From: Leucobacter luti
GTDB taxonomy: Bacteria > Actinomycetota > Actinomycetes > Actinomycetales > Microbacteriaceae
Assembly (NCBI RefSeq): GCF_019464495.1
Contig: NZ_CP080492.1
Location: 248,001-312,000 of the forward strand
Length of the DNA: 64,000 nucleotides
Reading direction: 5' to 3'
The position numbers and the translations under genes are program-made. Positions within the stretch are counted from its first letter, which is position 1; each line of letters opens with the position of its first letter. The notes under the pieces are model-generated. The model was not told the origin of the DNA. It saw only the letters and a program-made list of their open reading frames with translations, and made no database searches. Below, piece by piece: positions 46,647-54,690 of this stretch.

Positions 46647-47711
46647 ATGTCCTCTGACAAGCAGCACAGCGCCGCGCGCCTCGTTGACCGCCGGCCCAGC
46701 ATTTCCGGAACCGAACTCGTTGCGACCCTCGTGCCGCCTCCGCAGTTCGATCATGCCTCGTTTGAGTCGTACCGCCCAGATCCCGATTACCCCTCGCAAG
46801 CTGAAGCGCGCGACCTGCTTCAGGCGTTCGCTGGGCCGGGAACTCCCGCAGGACGCGGCGGCGGCGGCCTCTTTGGCTTTGGGCGGAAGAAGCAGGCGGC
46901 CCCGACTGCCCCAGCAAAGCCAGGAGTGTACCTCGACGGAGGATTCGGCGTCGGCAAAACCCACCTGCTTGCTGCCACCTGGCACGCAACTGCCGGGCGC
47001 AAATACTTTGGCACGTTCATCGAGTACACCGCACTGGTCGGGGCGCTCGGCTACGCGGGTGCTGTGGGCGTGTTGCAGGGTGCGCGGCTCATCTGCATCG
47101 ACGAGTTCGAACTCGATGACCCGGGCGACACCATGTTGATGACTCGGCTTATTGGCGATCTCACCTCGACCGGATCACGCATCGTCGCGACGTCCAACAC
47201 CCCACCCAACGCGTTGGGAGAGGGACGGTTCGCGGCTTCGGACTTCATGCGAGAGATCCAGGCCATGGCTGACCGTTTCCGCACGATCCGGATCGATGGC
47301 GTTGACTACCGTCAGCGCGACATCGAGGGCGATGCGCGCGCGCTGAGCGACGACGCGTACCGTTTTGCGCTTGCGGACGTTGCTGCCTCCGGTGAACGTA
47401 TGACTGACGACGACTTCACTGAGCTGACAGAACACCTCGCCACCGTGCACCCCTCCGCGTACTCAGGGTTGCTGGCCGGCGTGCAGTGCATTGGCCTGCG
47501 CGACGTGCACGAGTTGACTGATCAGTCTGCTGCACTTCGCTTCGTTGCGTTTATCGACCGCGTCTACGACGCCCAGATCCCGATTCGCGCAACTGGCCTT
47601 TCGCTGACCTCGATCTTCGGCGGCGGCATGATTGACGGCGGCTATCGCAAGAAGTACCTCCGCTGCATTTCGCGTCTGAACGCGTTGACGGCGAGCGAGA
47701 TCTCAGCGTGA
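46647..47711 (+). CDS. zapE: AFG1/ZapE-family ATPase
   Basis: 354 residues. Walker A is GGFGVGKTHLL, and the Walker B region reads LICIDEFELDDPGD. A conserved arginine segment is RIVATSNTPPNALGEGRF, and the C-terminus has FGGGMIDGGYRKKYLRCISRL. In E. coli ZapE is a cell-division ATPase acting at the Z-ring; mitochondrial AFG1 acts in protein turnover. The role here is inferred by family. It overlaps the PemK-like gene by four bases. Confidence 0.92.
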   Translation: MSSDKQHSAARLVDRRPSISGTELVATLVPPPQFDHASFESYRPDPDYPSQAEARDLLQAFAGPGTPAGRGGGGLFGFGRKKQAAPTAPAKPGVYLDGGFGVGKTHLLAATWHATAGRKYFGTFIEYTALVGALGYAGAVGVLQGARLICIDEFELDDPGDTMLMTRLIGDLTSTGSRIVATSNTPPNALGEGRFAASDFMREIQAMADRFRTIRIDGVDYRQRDIEGDARALSDDAYRFALADVAASGERMTDDDFTELTEHLATVHPSAYSGLLAGVQCIGLRDVHELTDQSAALRFVAFIDRVYDAQIPIRATGLSLTSIFGGGMIDGGYRKKYLRCISRLNALTASEISA

Positions 47712-48382
47712 ATAAGTCCTCACGGGGGTGGGCGGACTTCCTCCGCTCGTTCATCGACGCCTTCGTGAGGGCTTCTCGGAAGAATTCAGGCGGCACGGGA
47801 TCTGGATCCCGTTCAGGCGGCACCGCACAGCCACGCCCTCGTCAGGATACAAAATCCAGGCCAAGCGGGAAGCCAGGGTCACGTTCGGGAGCACCGGCGA
47901 CGGAAGGAGCCGGGCGCGGACCCGGAGCCACATCGCGCGGTGCCTCTGCCAACAATGGCGAAGTAAGCCCCGGGCAATTCGGCCCAGGCGCGACTCGCGA
48001 CCTCACGCGGACCGAAATTCAACGCCTCAAGCCGAGCTATGCCCCCCGGGCTGATGGGGATCCCGATCCCGGTGAAATCGTGTGGACCTGGGTGCCCTAC
48101 GAGGAGCACGACGGGCGTGGCAAGGATCGCCCGGTGCTGATCATTGCGCGCATTGACGCCGACACTACGGCTGGGTGCTACCTCAGCACGAAAGCGCACC
48201 GCGGTTTTGTCTCGATTGGCACGGGCCCCTGGGACAGCCAGGGACGCGAAAGCTTCCTCTCGCCCGAGCGCGTCCTGCTCGTGAGTCACGCCGGCATGCG
48301 ACGAGAGGGCACCGTACTCTCACGTGAGCGCTTCGCACCGGCAGTGGCGGCAGTACTCCGCGAACACGGCATTTCCGCCTAG
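47708..48382 (+). CDS. PemK/MazF-like domain protein with disordered N-terminus
   Basis: 224 residues, GTG start overlapping zapE. The first ~100 residues are Ser/Gly/Arg/Pro-rich and disordered. The last ~115 contain a PemK/MazF-like barrel: PDPGEIVWTWVPYEEHDGRGKDRPVLII, then TKAHRGFVSIGTGPWDSQGRESFLSPERVL. MazF-type toxins cleave mRNA, but no antitoxin gene is adjacent and homologues of this fusion are chromosomal in Microbacteriaceae, so toxin activity is uncertain. Translational coupling to zapE is a point for a housekeeping role. Confidence 0.8.
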   Translation: MNKSSRGWADFLRSFIDAFVRASRKNSGGTGSGSRSGGTAQPRPRQDTKSRPSGKPGSRSGAPATEGAGRGPGATSRGASANNGEVSPGQFGPGATRDLTRTEIQRLKPSYAPRADGDPDPGEIVWTWVPYEEHDGRGKDRPVLIIARIDADTTAGCYLSTKAHRGFVSIGTGPWDSQGRESFLSPERVLLVSHAGMRREGTVLSRERFAPAVAAVLREHGISA

Positions 48383-48744
48383 TGAACCGTGCAAAACGGG
48401 TGACCCACCGGATCTAGGTAGACCCGGAACGTCGCTTGCATATCGACGAGTCTTGCTCCCAGCTCAAGCAGGTGCTCTTCCGCGGCGTTGAGATCCCCCA
48501 CTGCGATATCGAGATGCATCTGCTGTGCGCCCTCAGTGCCAGGCCATACCGGTGGTACGTACTCGGGCACGAGTTGAAAGCCGATGCGGAGCCCGCCACC
48601 GGGGAGCACGAGATCTACCCAGTCATCGTCGTCAGGATCGAGTACACCGCCCAGAACACCGCGGTAGAACTCAGCGAGAGCCGCTGGGTCAGGGCAATCA
48701 AATACGACGCCGTAGAGTGAGCCAATCGGTGGTGCGCCACTCAT
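48379..48744 (-). CDS. VOC-superfamily (glyoxalase-like) protein
   Basis: 121 residues from the ATG at 48744, with GAGGAACACTC upstream. It contains two beta-alpha-beta-beta-beta units: GVVFDCPDPAALAEFYRGVLG, then MHLDIAVGDLNAAEEHLLELG, closing with VYLDPVGHPFCTV. This is the usual glyoxalase/bleomycin-resistance fold. Metal binding and substrate cannot be predicted. It converges with, and overlaps by four bases, the PemK-like gene. Confidence 0.87.
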   Translation of the reverse strand: MSGAPPIGSLYGVVFDCPDPAALAEFYRGVLGGVLDPDDDDWVDLVLPGGGLRIGFQLVPEYVPPVWPGTEGAQQMHLDIAVGDLNAAEEHLLELGARLVDMQATFRVYLDPVGHPFCTVH

Positions 48745-48841
48745 GAGTGTTCCTCTCCTCGAGACCTGCGTGCGTCCAGTCTGGCGGGAATTCCGGCCCA
48801 CGTCATCCCCTGATTTGCGCGGTCCGACTACGACTCGAAGC

Positions 48842-49585
48842 TCAGGGCGCAGTGATGAAGCCGCCGACGAGCGACACAATCATCGCCACGACGAGCGCAT
48901 TGAATGCAAACGCGACGACCGTATGGGATCGCACGGCGCCAAGCCCGGCACGAGTACGCGGCGACCCAGCGGAGAGCGCCCCCACTGAAGAAACCATCAC
49001 CGCCATCGACACGAAGTCGATGAACCTTGGCTCATCATCGATCTCGAACTCGATGTGATCCCCGCTCGCGTGGAGTCGGAAGTATCTGAAAGCGTAGGCA
49101 TAGACGAGTGTCGCCCAGGCGCATGCCGTGGTGACAAGCACGAGGAACGCGAGCCATATGCCCCCGCCGTCGCCACCGATGACCACGGCGGAAATGGAGA
49201 CGATGAGCGCGCTCGCTGCGCTCAGGATCACCCAATCGTTCGTGCGCGCGACCCCCAGCATTCGAGAGAGCCTGCTCGGCCCCCTGAGTTGCTGCGTGCT
49301 AGCAATCTCGACCAGCTCCCCATGGTCTGTGCGCACGAACAGATGATGGGACCAGAGTAGGTACACGAGGAAGAAGCCTGAGAACATCGCGCACATGAGC
49401 GCAAACAAGAGCCGCAGCTCCGCCTGCCCGAAGTGATCGGAGAGCAGCACCGGAATGGCGAACGCCACAGGAACAGGACACGTGAGCAGGAGCGCGATTC
49501 CGGCCCGGAAGCCGTCGTCGAAGCGAAGTGGAATCTCTCGTGAACCGCGCGCAGACATCAGCCAACCATAGCGCGAGCTCAGCAT
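48842..49585 (-). CDS. DUF1345-like membrane protein
   Basis: 247 residues, or 238 from an ATG at 49558. About six hydrophobic helices are visible (~28-50, 58-78, 120-140, 143-170, 190-205, 225-245). YAYAFRYFRLHASG, EPRFIDFVSMAVMVSSVGAL and the closing helix match the DUF1345 layout as I recall it. No transport or enzymatic function is known. It is a single gene between the VOC and antitoxin-like genes. Confidence 0.75.
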   Translation of the reverse strand: MLSSRYGWLMSARGSREIPLRFDDGFRAGIALLLTCPVPVAFAIPVLLSDHFGQAELRLLFALMCAMFSGFFLVYLLWSHHLFVRTDHGELVEIASTQQLRGPSRLSRMLGVARTNDWVILSAASALIVSISAVVIGGDGGGIWLAFLVLVTTACAWATLVYAYAFRYFRLHASGDHIEFEIDDEPRFIDFVSMAVMVSSVGALSAGSPRTRAGLGAVRSHTVVAFAFNALVVAMIVSLVGGFITAP

Positions 49586-49773
49586 GGCTCCGTAGTAGTG
49601 AAGAGCTATCGCAGTGCGAGCGCAGAGCGATCACCGTGTGTTCCAAGGGCATCTCTGACCTGTCACACAATGCCCTTTTCTGCGCGAGACTCTATCCGCG
49701 GGACCGTGAACACGCCATAATGGCCTCAGCTGAGCGAATTGTTCGGCGGCACGTCATATGCGAAGGATTCAAG

Positions 49774-50010
49774 ATGAGCATCGAAGATCTGAGTAAGAAG
49801 GCAACCGAGGTTGCTGGCAAGGTGGGGGAGTTCGCAAAGGAGAACGCTGACAAGGTGGGCGAGGCGCTGAAGAGCGACCAGGCCGAATCCATCAGCGACA
49901 AGATCCTTGACGGCGCCGCTGACCTCGCAAACAAGGTGACTGGCGGTAGCCACGCCGACAAGATCGCGGAAGTCCGTGACAATCTCGACGGCAAGATCGG
50001 CAATCAGTAA
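49774..50010 (+). CDS. Small helical protein, Rv0909/MT0933-type antitoxin-like
   Basis: 78 residues, ATG after GAAGGATTCAAG. Entirely helical and charged, with repeated K..E/D spacing (TEVAGKVGEFAKENADKVGEAL). This pattern is shared by MT0933-like putative antitoxins and by CsbD/late-embryogenesis-like stress proteins. No toxin gene lies beside it, so a toxin-antitoxin role is not supported locally. A strong terminator follows. Confidence 0.75.
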   Translation: MSIEDLSKKATEVAGKVGEFAKENADKVGEALKSDQAESISDKILDGAADLANKVTGGSHADKIAEVRDNLDGKIGNQ

Positions 50011-50024
50011 GGTACTGATCTTCG

Positions 50025-50060
50025 AACGGGTCGATCCTTCGTGAGGATCGGCCCGTTTCT
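50025..50060 (+). terminator. Terminator of the small helical protein gene
   Basis: AACGGGTCGATCC at 50025-50037 pairs with 50045-50057 (one G-U) with a short TTCGTGA loop and TTT at the end, 14 bp after the stop codon. Confidence 0.8.
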
Positions 50061-50198
50061 GCTGTCCGGGGCTCCTGCACGTCCTCCCCGTGTTGCAACC
50101 TGAGCGTCAGTGCCGCGCGTGCGTGAACACCTTTGGAGCGTCGGACGTTCAGCCGTCTCGGCGCGGGAGTCCCACGTCGAATCCGCAAAACGTCCTGG

Positions 50199-50243
50199 CT
50201 ACCGCTGTTCTGGCTACCGCTGTTCTGGCTACCGCTGTTCTGG
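50199..50243. repeat. Three tandem copies of a 15-bp unit at the 3' end of the GNAT gene
   Basis: CTACCGCTGTTCTGG is repeated three times without a mismatch. On the gene's strand each unit reads CCA GAA CAG CGG TAG, so every copy carries the stop codon in frame. The gene ends in the copy nearest its body. Replication slippage would add or remove units without altering the protein. Confidence 0.9.
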
Positions 50244-51320
50244 CATAAACCCCGGGTCTGAATGGAGCGCCGCAAATATCAGCGTGTCCGTCCACTCGCC
50301 CTTGCTCCACCAGTTTTGTCGCAGGTGCGCCTCCTGGCGCAATCCCACGCGCTGAGCCAGGCGGGCCGAAGCCTCGTTGCGAGGGTCCAGCTGCGCGACG
50401 ACTCGATGCAGCTCATAGTCCTCAAATGCGAGCCGCAGCACAGCAGTCACCGCTTCTGTCGCGAAGCCTTTGCCGCTCGCAGAAGGATCCAGCACCCAGC
50501 CGATTTCGGCTACCTTGCCTGCAACGTCAGTCAACCAGAGCAGCACCTCGCCGACTACGGCGCCTTCATGCTCGACCACCCACCCGAGCGAATGCGGGGC
50601 TCTCGTCAAGCTGGTGCGGGGGAGCCGCTGATTGATCTGGAGTTCGGCGAAGCTGTCTGACCACGGTTCATCAAGGAGATACTTGGCCGATTCAGGGTCA
50701 CCGTACATCCGCTGCAGCGCGTCGCGATCACGTCGTTCGTACCCGCGAAGCCGCAAGCGTTCGGTGCGCAGCGTCGGAGTGAGATCGGCCGGAACCGCGA
50801 GCTCATATCGGCGCAGCTCGACCTGCTCGCGAGCTCCCGTCCGTCCAGGTTTCCAGCCTTGATCGAGGTAGCCCGCCTTCTCGAGAACGCGGTGCGCCAC
50901 GACGTTTGCGGCGGAGGCCTGTGCACGCAGTGCGACGAAGCCACCTCTCCTGGCAAGTTCGCTCGCGAGGGCGAGCGCCGCTTCGGCTCGGCCGCTTCCT
51001 CGGTACCGTGACACAAGCCACCAGCAAATCTCGGCCGAGTCGTGTGTCACATTGAACAGCATGAGGCTGCCGATGAATTCGTCGGTCTGAGGATGTGCGA
51101 TCGTCAAGACCGTCAAATCTTCGCGGCCCATGCGCTGTTCATCGGTTTCAGCGTTGGAGAGCGCCGGTGGCGCAGAGTGGTGCTCAGATACTGGGAGAGG
51201 TGGCCAGCTCCGCAGTTCGGGATCGGCGGTTCCGGCAGTGTAGAGGGGAGCGTCAGCGGAGGACATGCGTCGCAGTGTCGCGCGCTCCGAGACGAACGGG
51301 AGCAATGAGAGATCCAGCAT
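50229..51320 (-). CDS. Tandem GNAT acetyltransferase
   Basis: 363 residues with two GNAT modules. The first (residues ~1-175) has ICWWLVSRYRGSGRAEAALALA in the acetyl-CoA-binding position; the second (~185-355) has IGWVLDPSASGKGFATEAVTAVLRLAFE and NEASARLAQRVGLRQEAHLRQ, the more canonical RimJ-like form. Such proteins acetylate amines on proteins or small molecules; the substrate is unknown. It is divergent from the TetR gene with 37 bp between starts and an inverted repeat there, so that regulator probably controls it. Confidence 0.85.
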   Translation of the reverse strand: MLDLSLLPFVSERATLRRMSSADAPLYTAGTADPELRSWPPLPVSEHHSAPPALSNAETDEQRMGREDLTVLTIAHPQTDEFIGSLMLFNVTHDSAEICWWLVSRYRGSGRAEAALALASELARRGGFVALRAQASAANVVAHRVLEKAGYLDQGWKPGRTGAREQVELRRYELAVPADLTPTLRTERLRLRGYERRDRDALQRMYGDPESAKYLLDEPWSDSFAELQINQRLPRTSLTRAPHSLGWVVEHEGAVVGEVLLWLTDVAGKVAEIGWVLDPSASGKGFATEAVTAVLRLAFEDYELHRVVAQLDPRNEASARLAQRVGLRQEAHLRQNWWSKGEWTDTLIFAALHSDPGFMPEQR

Positions 51321-51330
51321 GGCTGTAAAA

Positions 51331-51348
51331 CTAACATAGATCGGTTAG
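51331..51348. promoter_or_regulatory. Inverted repeat between the GNAT and TetR genes
   Basis: CTAAC-N8-GTTAG occupies the middle of the 37-bp divergent intergenic region. It is the right size and place for a TetR operator controlling both genes. Confidence 0.55.
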
Positions 51349-51357
51349 GGTGGTGCC

Positions 51358-52002
51358 GTGAGCTATTGGGAGCATGAGCGGCCCGTGCATCGCACGCGTG
51401 CCATCAGCACCGCGAACCTCGCGGCAGCTACTGCGAAGTTACTGGACTTCGGCGGCACGGGAGCTGTGACCGTGCGCGCAGTTGCACGTGAGTTGGGGGT
51501 GGCCCCCGCGAGTCTGTACTCACGCATCACCGCGGCAGATGACCTGTTTGACATCGCCCTTGACGCGACGCTGGGTGAGGACATGAACATTCGCCTCGCA
51601 GAGCGGGGAGTGACGCTCGAAGAACTCATGATCGCCTACTACCGGCACCTGGTGCAGCATCCGTGGGCGAGCCGGGTGATTGCGATGCGTGCGCCGCGTG
51701 GCCCCAACTACCTCGCTCTTTCCGAGCGCATGGTGGTGTTGCTCGAACAGGGAGGGCACGCCGATCCACTCACGGCCGCATATGCGCTGTCGAACTTCGT
51801 CACGGGCAGTGCGAGCACGACGCCCATGGCGGGCAGTGAGCGCGTTGCGGCGGTCCCCGCTGAGCTTGCTCCGCGCTACGCAGCACTTCATGCGACGCAG
51901 CACTTGGATCCTGAGCGCATCTTCTTGACAGGGTTGCGTGCGCTCTTGGTGACTTCGAGCGACACCGGGGGTGCATCTCTCGATCGGGCCCAGCGTGCCT
52001 GA
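51358..52002 (+). CDS. TetR-family transcriptional regulator
   Basis: 214 residues, GTG start. The N-terminal helix-turn-helix spans ~15-65 (ISTANLAAATAKLLDFGGTGAVTVRAVARELGVAPASLYSRI). The rest is the helical ligand domain, probably of the TetR C-terminal type seen in tetracycline-like repressors. It likely represses itself and the divergent GNAT gene. It is the last clear chromosomal gene before the tRNA-derived repeats and the integrated element. Confidence 0.9.
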   Translation: MSYWEHERPVHRTRAISTANLAAATAKLLDFGGTGAVTVRAVARELGVAPASLYSRITAADDLFDIALDATLGEDMNIRLAERGVTLEELMIAYYRHLVQHPWASRVIAMRAPRGPNYLALSERMVVLLEQGGHADPLTAAYALSNFVTGSASTTPMAGSERVAAVPAELAPRYAALHATQHLDPERIFLTGLRALLVTSSDTGGASLDRAQRA

Positions 52003-52030
52003 ACGCTTCCCCCTCTCGATGAACGCACAA

Positions 52031-52066
52031 GGGTCTTAGCTGTGCGCGATACTGGGATCGAACCAG
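52031..52066 (-). repeat. tRNA 3'-end fragment, copy 1 (attL-like)
   Basis: The minus strand reads a T-arm (CTGGTTCGATCCCAG) followed by an acceptor 3' strand (TATCGCGCA), resembling the end of a valine tRNA. The rest of the tRNA is absent. It matches copy 2 at 52166-52201 over 36 bases with one mismatch. It is the kind of duplication made when a tyrosine integrase inserts DNA into a tRNA 3' end. Confidence 0.8.
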
Positions 52067-52143
52067 CGGAAGAATTTCCAAGCGGACGCGAAGCGTTCGC
52101 AATTCTTCCGAGGTCACTGCGTGAACTCCTGGCGGGAGCGCAC

Positions 52144-52173
52144 AAAAAAAGACCCGGCCGAAGCCGGGTCTTT
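52144..52173 (-). terminator. U-tract terminator adjoining the tRNA fragment
   Basis: GACCCGGC at 52151-52158 pairs with GCCGGGTC at 52163-52170; on the minus strand the hairpin is followed by seven T (from 52150 down to 52144). It would have ended the tRNA transcript. Confidence 0.8.
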
Positions 52174-52201
52174 GCTGTGCGCGATACTGGGATCGAACCA
52201 G
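52166..52201 (-). repeat. tRNA 3'-end fragment, copy 2 (attL-like)
   Basis: Same T-arm and acceptor end as copy 1, 135 bp further right and closest to the integrase. On the minus strand it is followed by a typical tRNA-type U-tract terminator, suggesting it keeps the original downstream sequence of a tRNA gene. An inverted repeat CTCCTGGCG/CGCCAGGAG (52126-52134 and 52225-52233) flanks this copy. The 425-bp gap from the TetR gene to the integrase holds nothing else I can identify. Confidence 0.8.
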
Positions 52202-52428
52202 TTTCGTGGGTTTGTTCAAGGCCTCGCCAGGAGTCAATTTTGGCATAATTACGGCAAAGTTTCCGCCATGGATGACCAGGCCAGGGTGCCTGAAGTAGCC
52301 TAAAGGGGCACTCACGACCCCACGCTGACCCCACGGAGACGTTCACGACACAGAAAGCGCGAAAGCGCCCCAGAGGCTTCGGCGAGGTTTCGAAGCTGCC
52401 GAGCAAGAATTACAGGGCTCACTACGTA

Positions 52429-53574
52429 GTGAAGGGTGTCCGGTGCTCAGCCCCCACGACGTTCCCGACCGCGGCAGCTGCAGATGCTTGGCTAACAAGA
52501 ACGCACGCAAGGATGTCGGGTGGCTCTTGGGAGCATCCTGACATCGTCGCGGAACGGGAAGCGCAGGAGGCCGAGCGTCGCGAGCGACGCGACATCATGC
52601 TGGGTGCCTACGCAACAGAATGGGCCGAGCGCCACCCTAACAACCGCAGGACAGGCAGGCCGTTATCACCGAAGTCTGTGCACGAGCGGACGCGGATGCT
52701 TCGGCAAGCCGGCACCAAAGGCCCAAACGATCCAGGAGGTCCCCTCTCGGAGCTCCTGGATCTCAAACTCGGCGAAGTTACTACGGCCCGCGTTGCCGCA
52801 TGTCACGCTGCTGGGATCGAAACGGGCAAAAGGACTCAGACTTCGCGAGCGTATGAGCTGTTGGAGCCGATCATGAAGGAGGCGCTCGCTGAAGGCCTCA
52901 TCGATGTGAACCCCTGCGTCGTGGTTGGCGGCAAGTCACAGCGCACCGGCATCGAGATTGCGCCGCCAAGAAGCGATGCCGAATTCGAGAAGCTCCTCGA
53001 AGAGATGCCGGACGAGTACAAGGCGCTGGTCGTCGTGTTCGCTGCCGCTGCTTGTCGCTTCGGCGAAGCAGTGGACCTGCGAGCTGACGACATTACAGCG
53101 CTTCGCGATTGGGAGGGCGAGATTGAGTACGTTGCCGTAACTATCGATAGTCAAGTACAGATCATCGACGGCATCGTGCACCAGATCCTACCTAAGGCCG
53201 AGAGCGTTCGCTCGGTCATTGTGTCTGGAGAGGATGCCGAGATAATCGCCGAACGAGTCGAGGGTCGTACTGGCCGTGAGCGGCTCTTCCCTGCGCGCAC
53301 GGATCCAAGTAGGCCGCTTTCGCGGTCAACATTCGACCGCCACTATGACCGAGCGCGCAAGGCAGCGGGTATGCCGAACACCCGCCCCTACGATCTCAGG
53401 CACTTCGCCGGAACCCGCTATGCGCAGACTGGCGCAACACTCAAAGAAATCATGGCCAGACTCGGACATTCGAGCCCCAGTGCCGCTCTGCGCTACCAGC
53501 ATGATGCAGACGAAGCACGGCGCATCGAACTGGCAACGAAGGCAGGAAGGAAGCGGCGCATGAACAAGGTCTGA
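52429..53574 (+). CDS. int: Tyrosine-type site-specific integrase
   Basis: 381 residues from the GTG at 52429. The core-binding domain spans ~50-165. The catalytic domain has the first Arg in AAACRFGEAVDLR, the box II segment PYDLRHFAGTRYAQ, the GHSSPSAALRYQH block with the nucleophile Tyr, and a basic tail. In-frame sequence upstream to 52345 encodes a normal arm-binding domain (RGFGEVSKLPSKNYRAHYV) but has no ATG, GTG or TTG. An ACG at 52345, 6 nt after GGAG, lies where the ATG should be. The gene may thus start weakly at ACG, or at GTG with a truncated arm domain. It would catalyse integration at the adjacent tRNA repeats. Confidence 0.88.
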   Translation: MKGVRCSAPTTFPTAAAADAWLTRTHARMSGGSWEHPDIVAEREAQEAERRERRDIMLGAYATEWAERHPNNRRTGRPLSPKSVHERTRMLRQAGTKGPNDPGGPLSELLDLKLGEVTTARVAACHAAGIETGKRTQTSRAYELLEPIMKEALAEGLIDVNPCVVVGGKSQRTGIEIAPPRSDAEFEKLLEEMPDEYKALVVVFAAAACRFGEAVDLRADDITALRDWEGEIEYVAVTIDSQVQIIDGIVHQILPKAESVRSVIVSGEDAEIIAERVEGRTGRERLFPARTDPSRPLSRSTFDRHYDRARKAAGMPNTRPYDLRHFAGTRYAQTGATLKEIMARLGHSSPSAALRYQHDADEARRIELATKAGRKRRMNKV

Positions 53575-53790
53575 CCTTGTGGCAAGGGGTGCGGAATGAG
53601 CTCGGTTCGCGCTTAGCAACTCTCCAGTAGGCGCGCTCCGGTGCACTCGCGGCTATAAGAAGCAGGCTACTCGGTAGGCGGGAGGATTAGGTGTGTGCTG
53701 AACGCGTGTACGAGTGTCTCCAAGCACTTAGGCAATCTGCAATTGGCTGGCATTGATATGATTTGGCTAGTAAACGAACTGGGGGGACCA

Positions 53791-54627
53791 ATGAAGGTTT
53801 TTGTAAGCTGGTCTGGCAATGAAAGCAAGAAGCTCGCTGAGAAAATCAGAGAGTGGTTGCCAAGCATACTTCTTCAGAACGTCAGTGCCTTCGTTTCTAG
53901 CCAGGACATCGAGAAGGGCTCAAGGGGGCTGAGCGTAATCGCTAGCAACCTTGAGGACACCGACTACGGAATCATCATTCTTACCCAGGAGACACAAAAC
54001 GCGCCTTGGCTCAACTTCGAAGCAGGTGCACTGGGGAAATCGCTGGGAGAGTCACGCGTATCTCCCGTGCTCGTCGATGTTACGCAGGCTGATGTAAGCG
54101 GCCCAATTCAGCAGTTTCAGATGACTAGCCTCTCCGATAGGGATGACGTTTGGAAGCTACTTACGGACATCAACGCTCTGGTAGACAACCCCGTCCCGAA
54201 AGATGCTATGCGTACTCTTTTTGATAAGGAATGGCCAGCTTTCGAGCTCGCAGTCCAGGAAGCCCGAAAAGGATCCGGCCCGACCAAGACTTCGCGACCT
54301 GCTGACGAGATCCTCGATGAAGTTCTTTTCCGAGTTCGGAACATAGAACGTCGCTCGATTCCTGAGCGACGTCGCTTCGGCCCGACGGGACTCTCCCGGG
54401 AACAAGAACACAAGCTGGTGGATCTAGTCTTCAGCTATATAGCCACACCGAACAACGAAGAACTCCGAGGTGGAATCAAGGTGGGCACTTCTGGACCAAC
54501 TGTGGCTGTTTCTGTCCCGGTTGACGCAAAGCCCGACATTGAGGGATTGCAGAGGATCGCAAACCACGAGGGCGTCCGGATTGAGCTTGGCGACCTTGGA
54601 GTGATTATTGAACCGCGTAGCACTTGA
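53791..54627 (+). CDS. TIR-domain protein, putative defence effector
   Basis: 278 residues from the ATG at 53791, right after GGGGGGACCA. Residues ~1-120 form a TIR domain: KVFVSWSGNESKKLAEKI, VSAFVSSQDIEKGSRG, DYGIIILTQETQNAPWLNFEAGALGKS. Glu77 in NFEAGAL is in the position of the catalytic glutamate of NAD-cleaving TIRs. The C-terminal ~90 residues (from LSREQEHKLVDLVF) are a small alpha/beta domain I do not recognise, perhaps the sensor. It is of lower GC and sits behind the integrase. An anti-phage role by NAD depletion is inferred. Confidence 0.82.
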   Translation: MKVFVSWSGNESKKLAEKIREWLPSILLQNVSAFVSSQDIEKGSRGLSVIASNLEDTDYGIIILTQETQNAPWLNFEAGALGKSLGESRVSPVLVDVTQADVSGPIQQFQMTSLSDRDDVWKLLTDINALVDNPVPKDAMRTLFDKEWPAFELAVQEARKGSGPTKTSRPADEILDEVLFRVRNIERRSIPERRRFGPTGLSREQEHKLVDLVFSYIATPNNEELRGGIKVGTSGPTVAVSVPVDAKPDIEGLQRIANHEGVRIELGDLGVIIEPRST

Positions 54628-54690
54628 CGATTCTCTATCAACATAGAAGTTGGCTCGGAGACGGGCTGAGAGATTGATGGAAGACGAGAG

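Noticed and set aside
49774..50010. Toxin-antitoxin pair
   Set aside because: The protein resembles MT0933-type antitoxins, but no toxin candidate is adjacent on either side.
50199..50243. Tandem repeats as a small CRISPR array
   Set aside because: The 15-bp units are directly adjacent with no spacers and there are no cas genes in the window.
52031..52201. Intact tRNA genes
   Set aside because: Both copies have only the T-arm and acceptor 3' strand; no D-arm, anticodon arm or 5' acceptor strand can be folded next to either.
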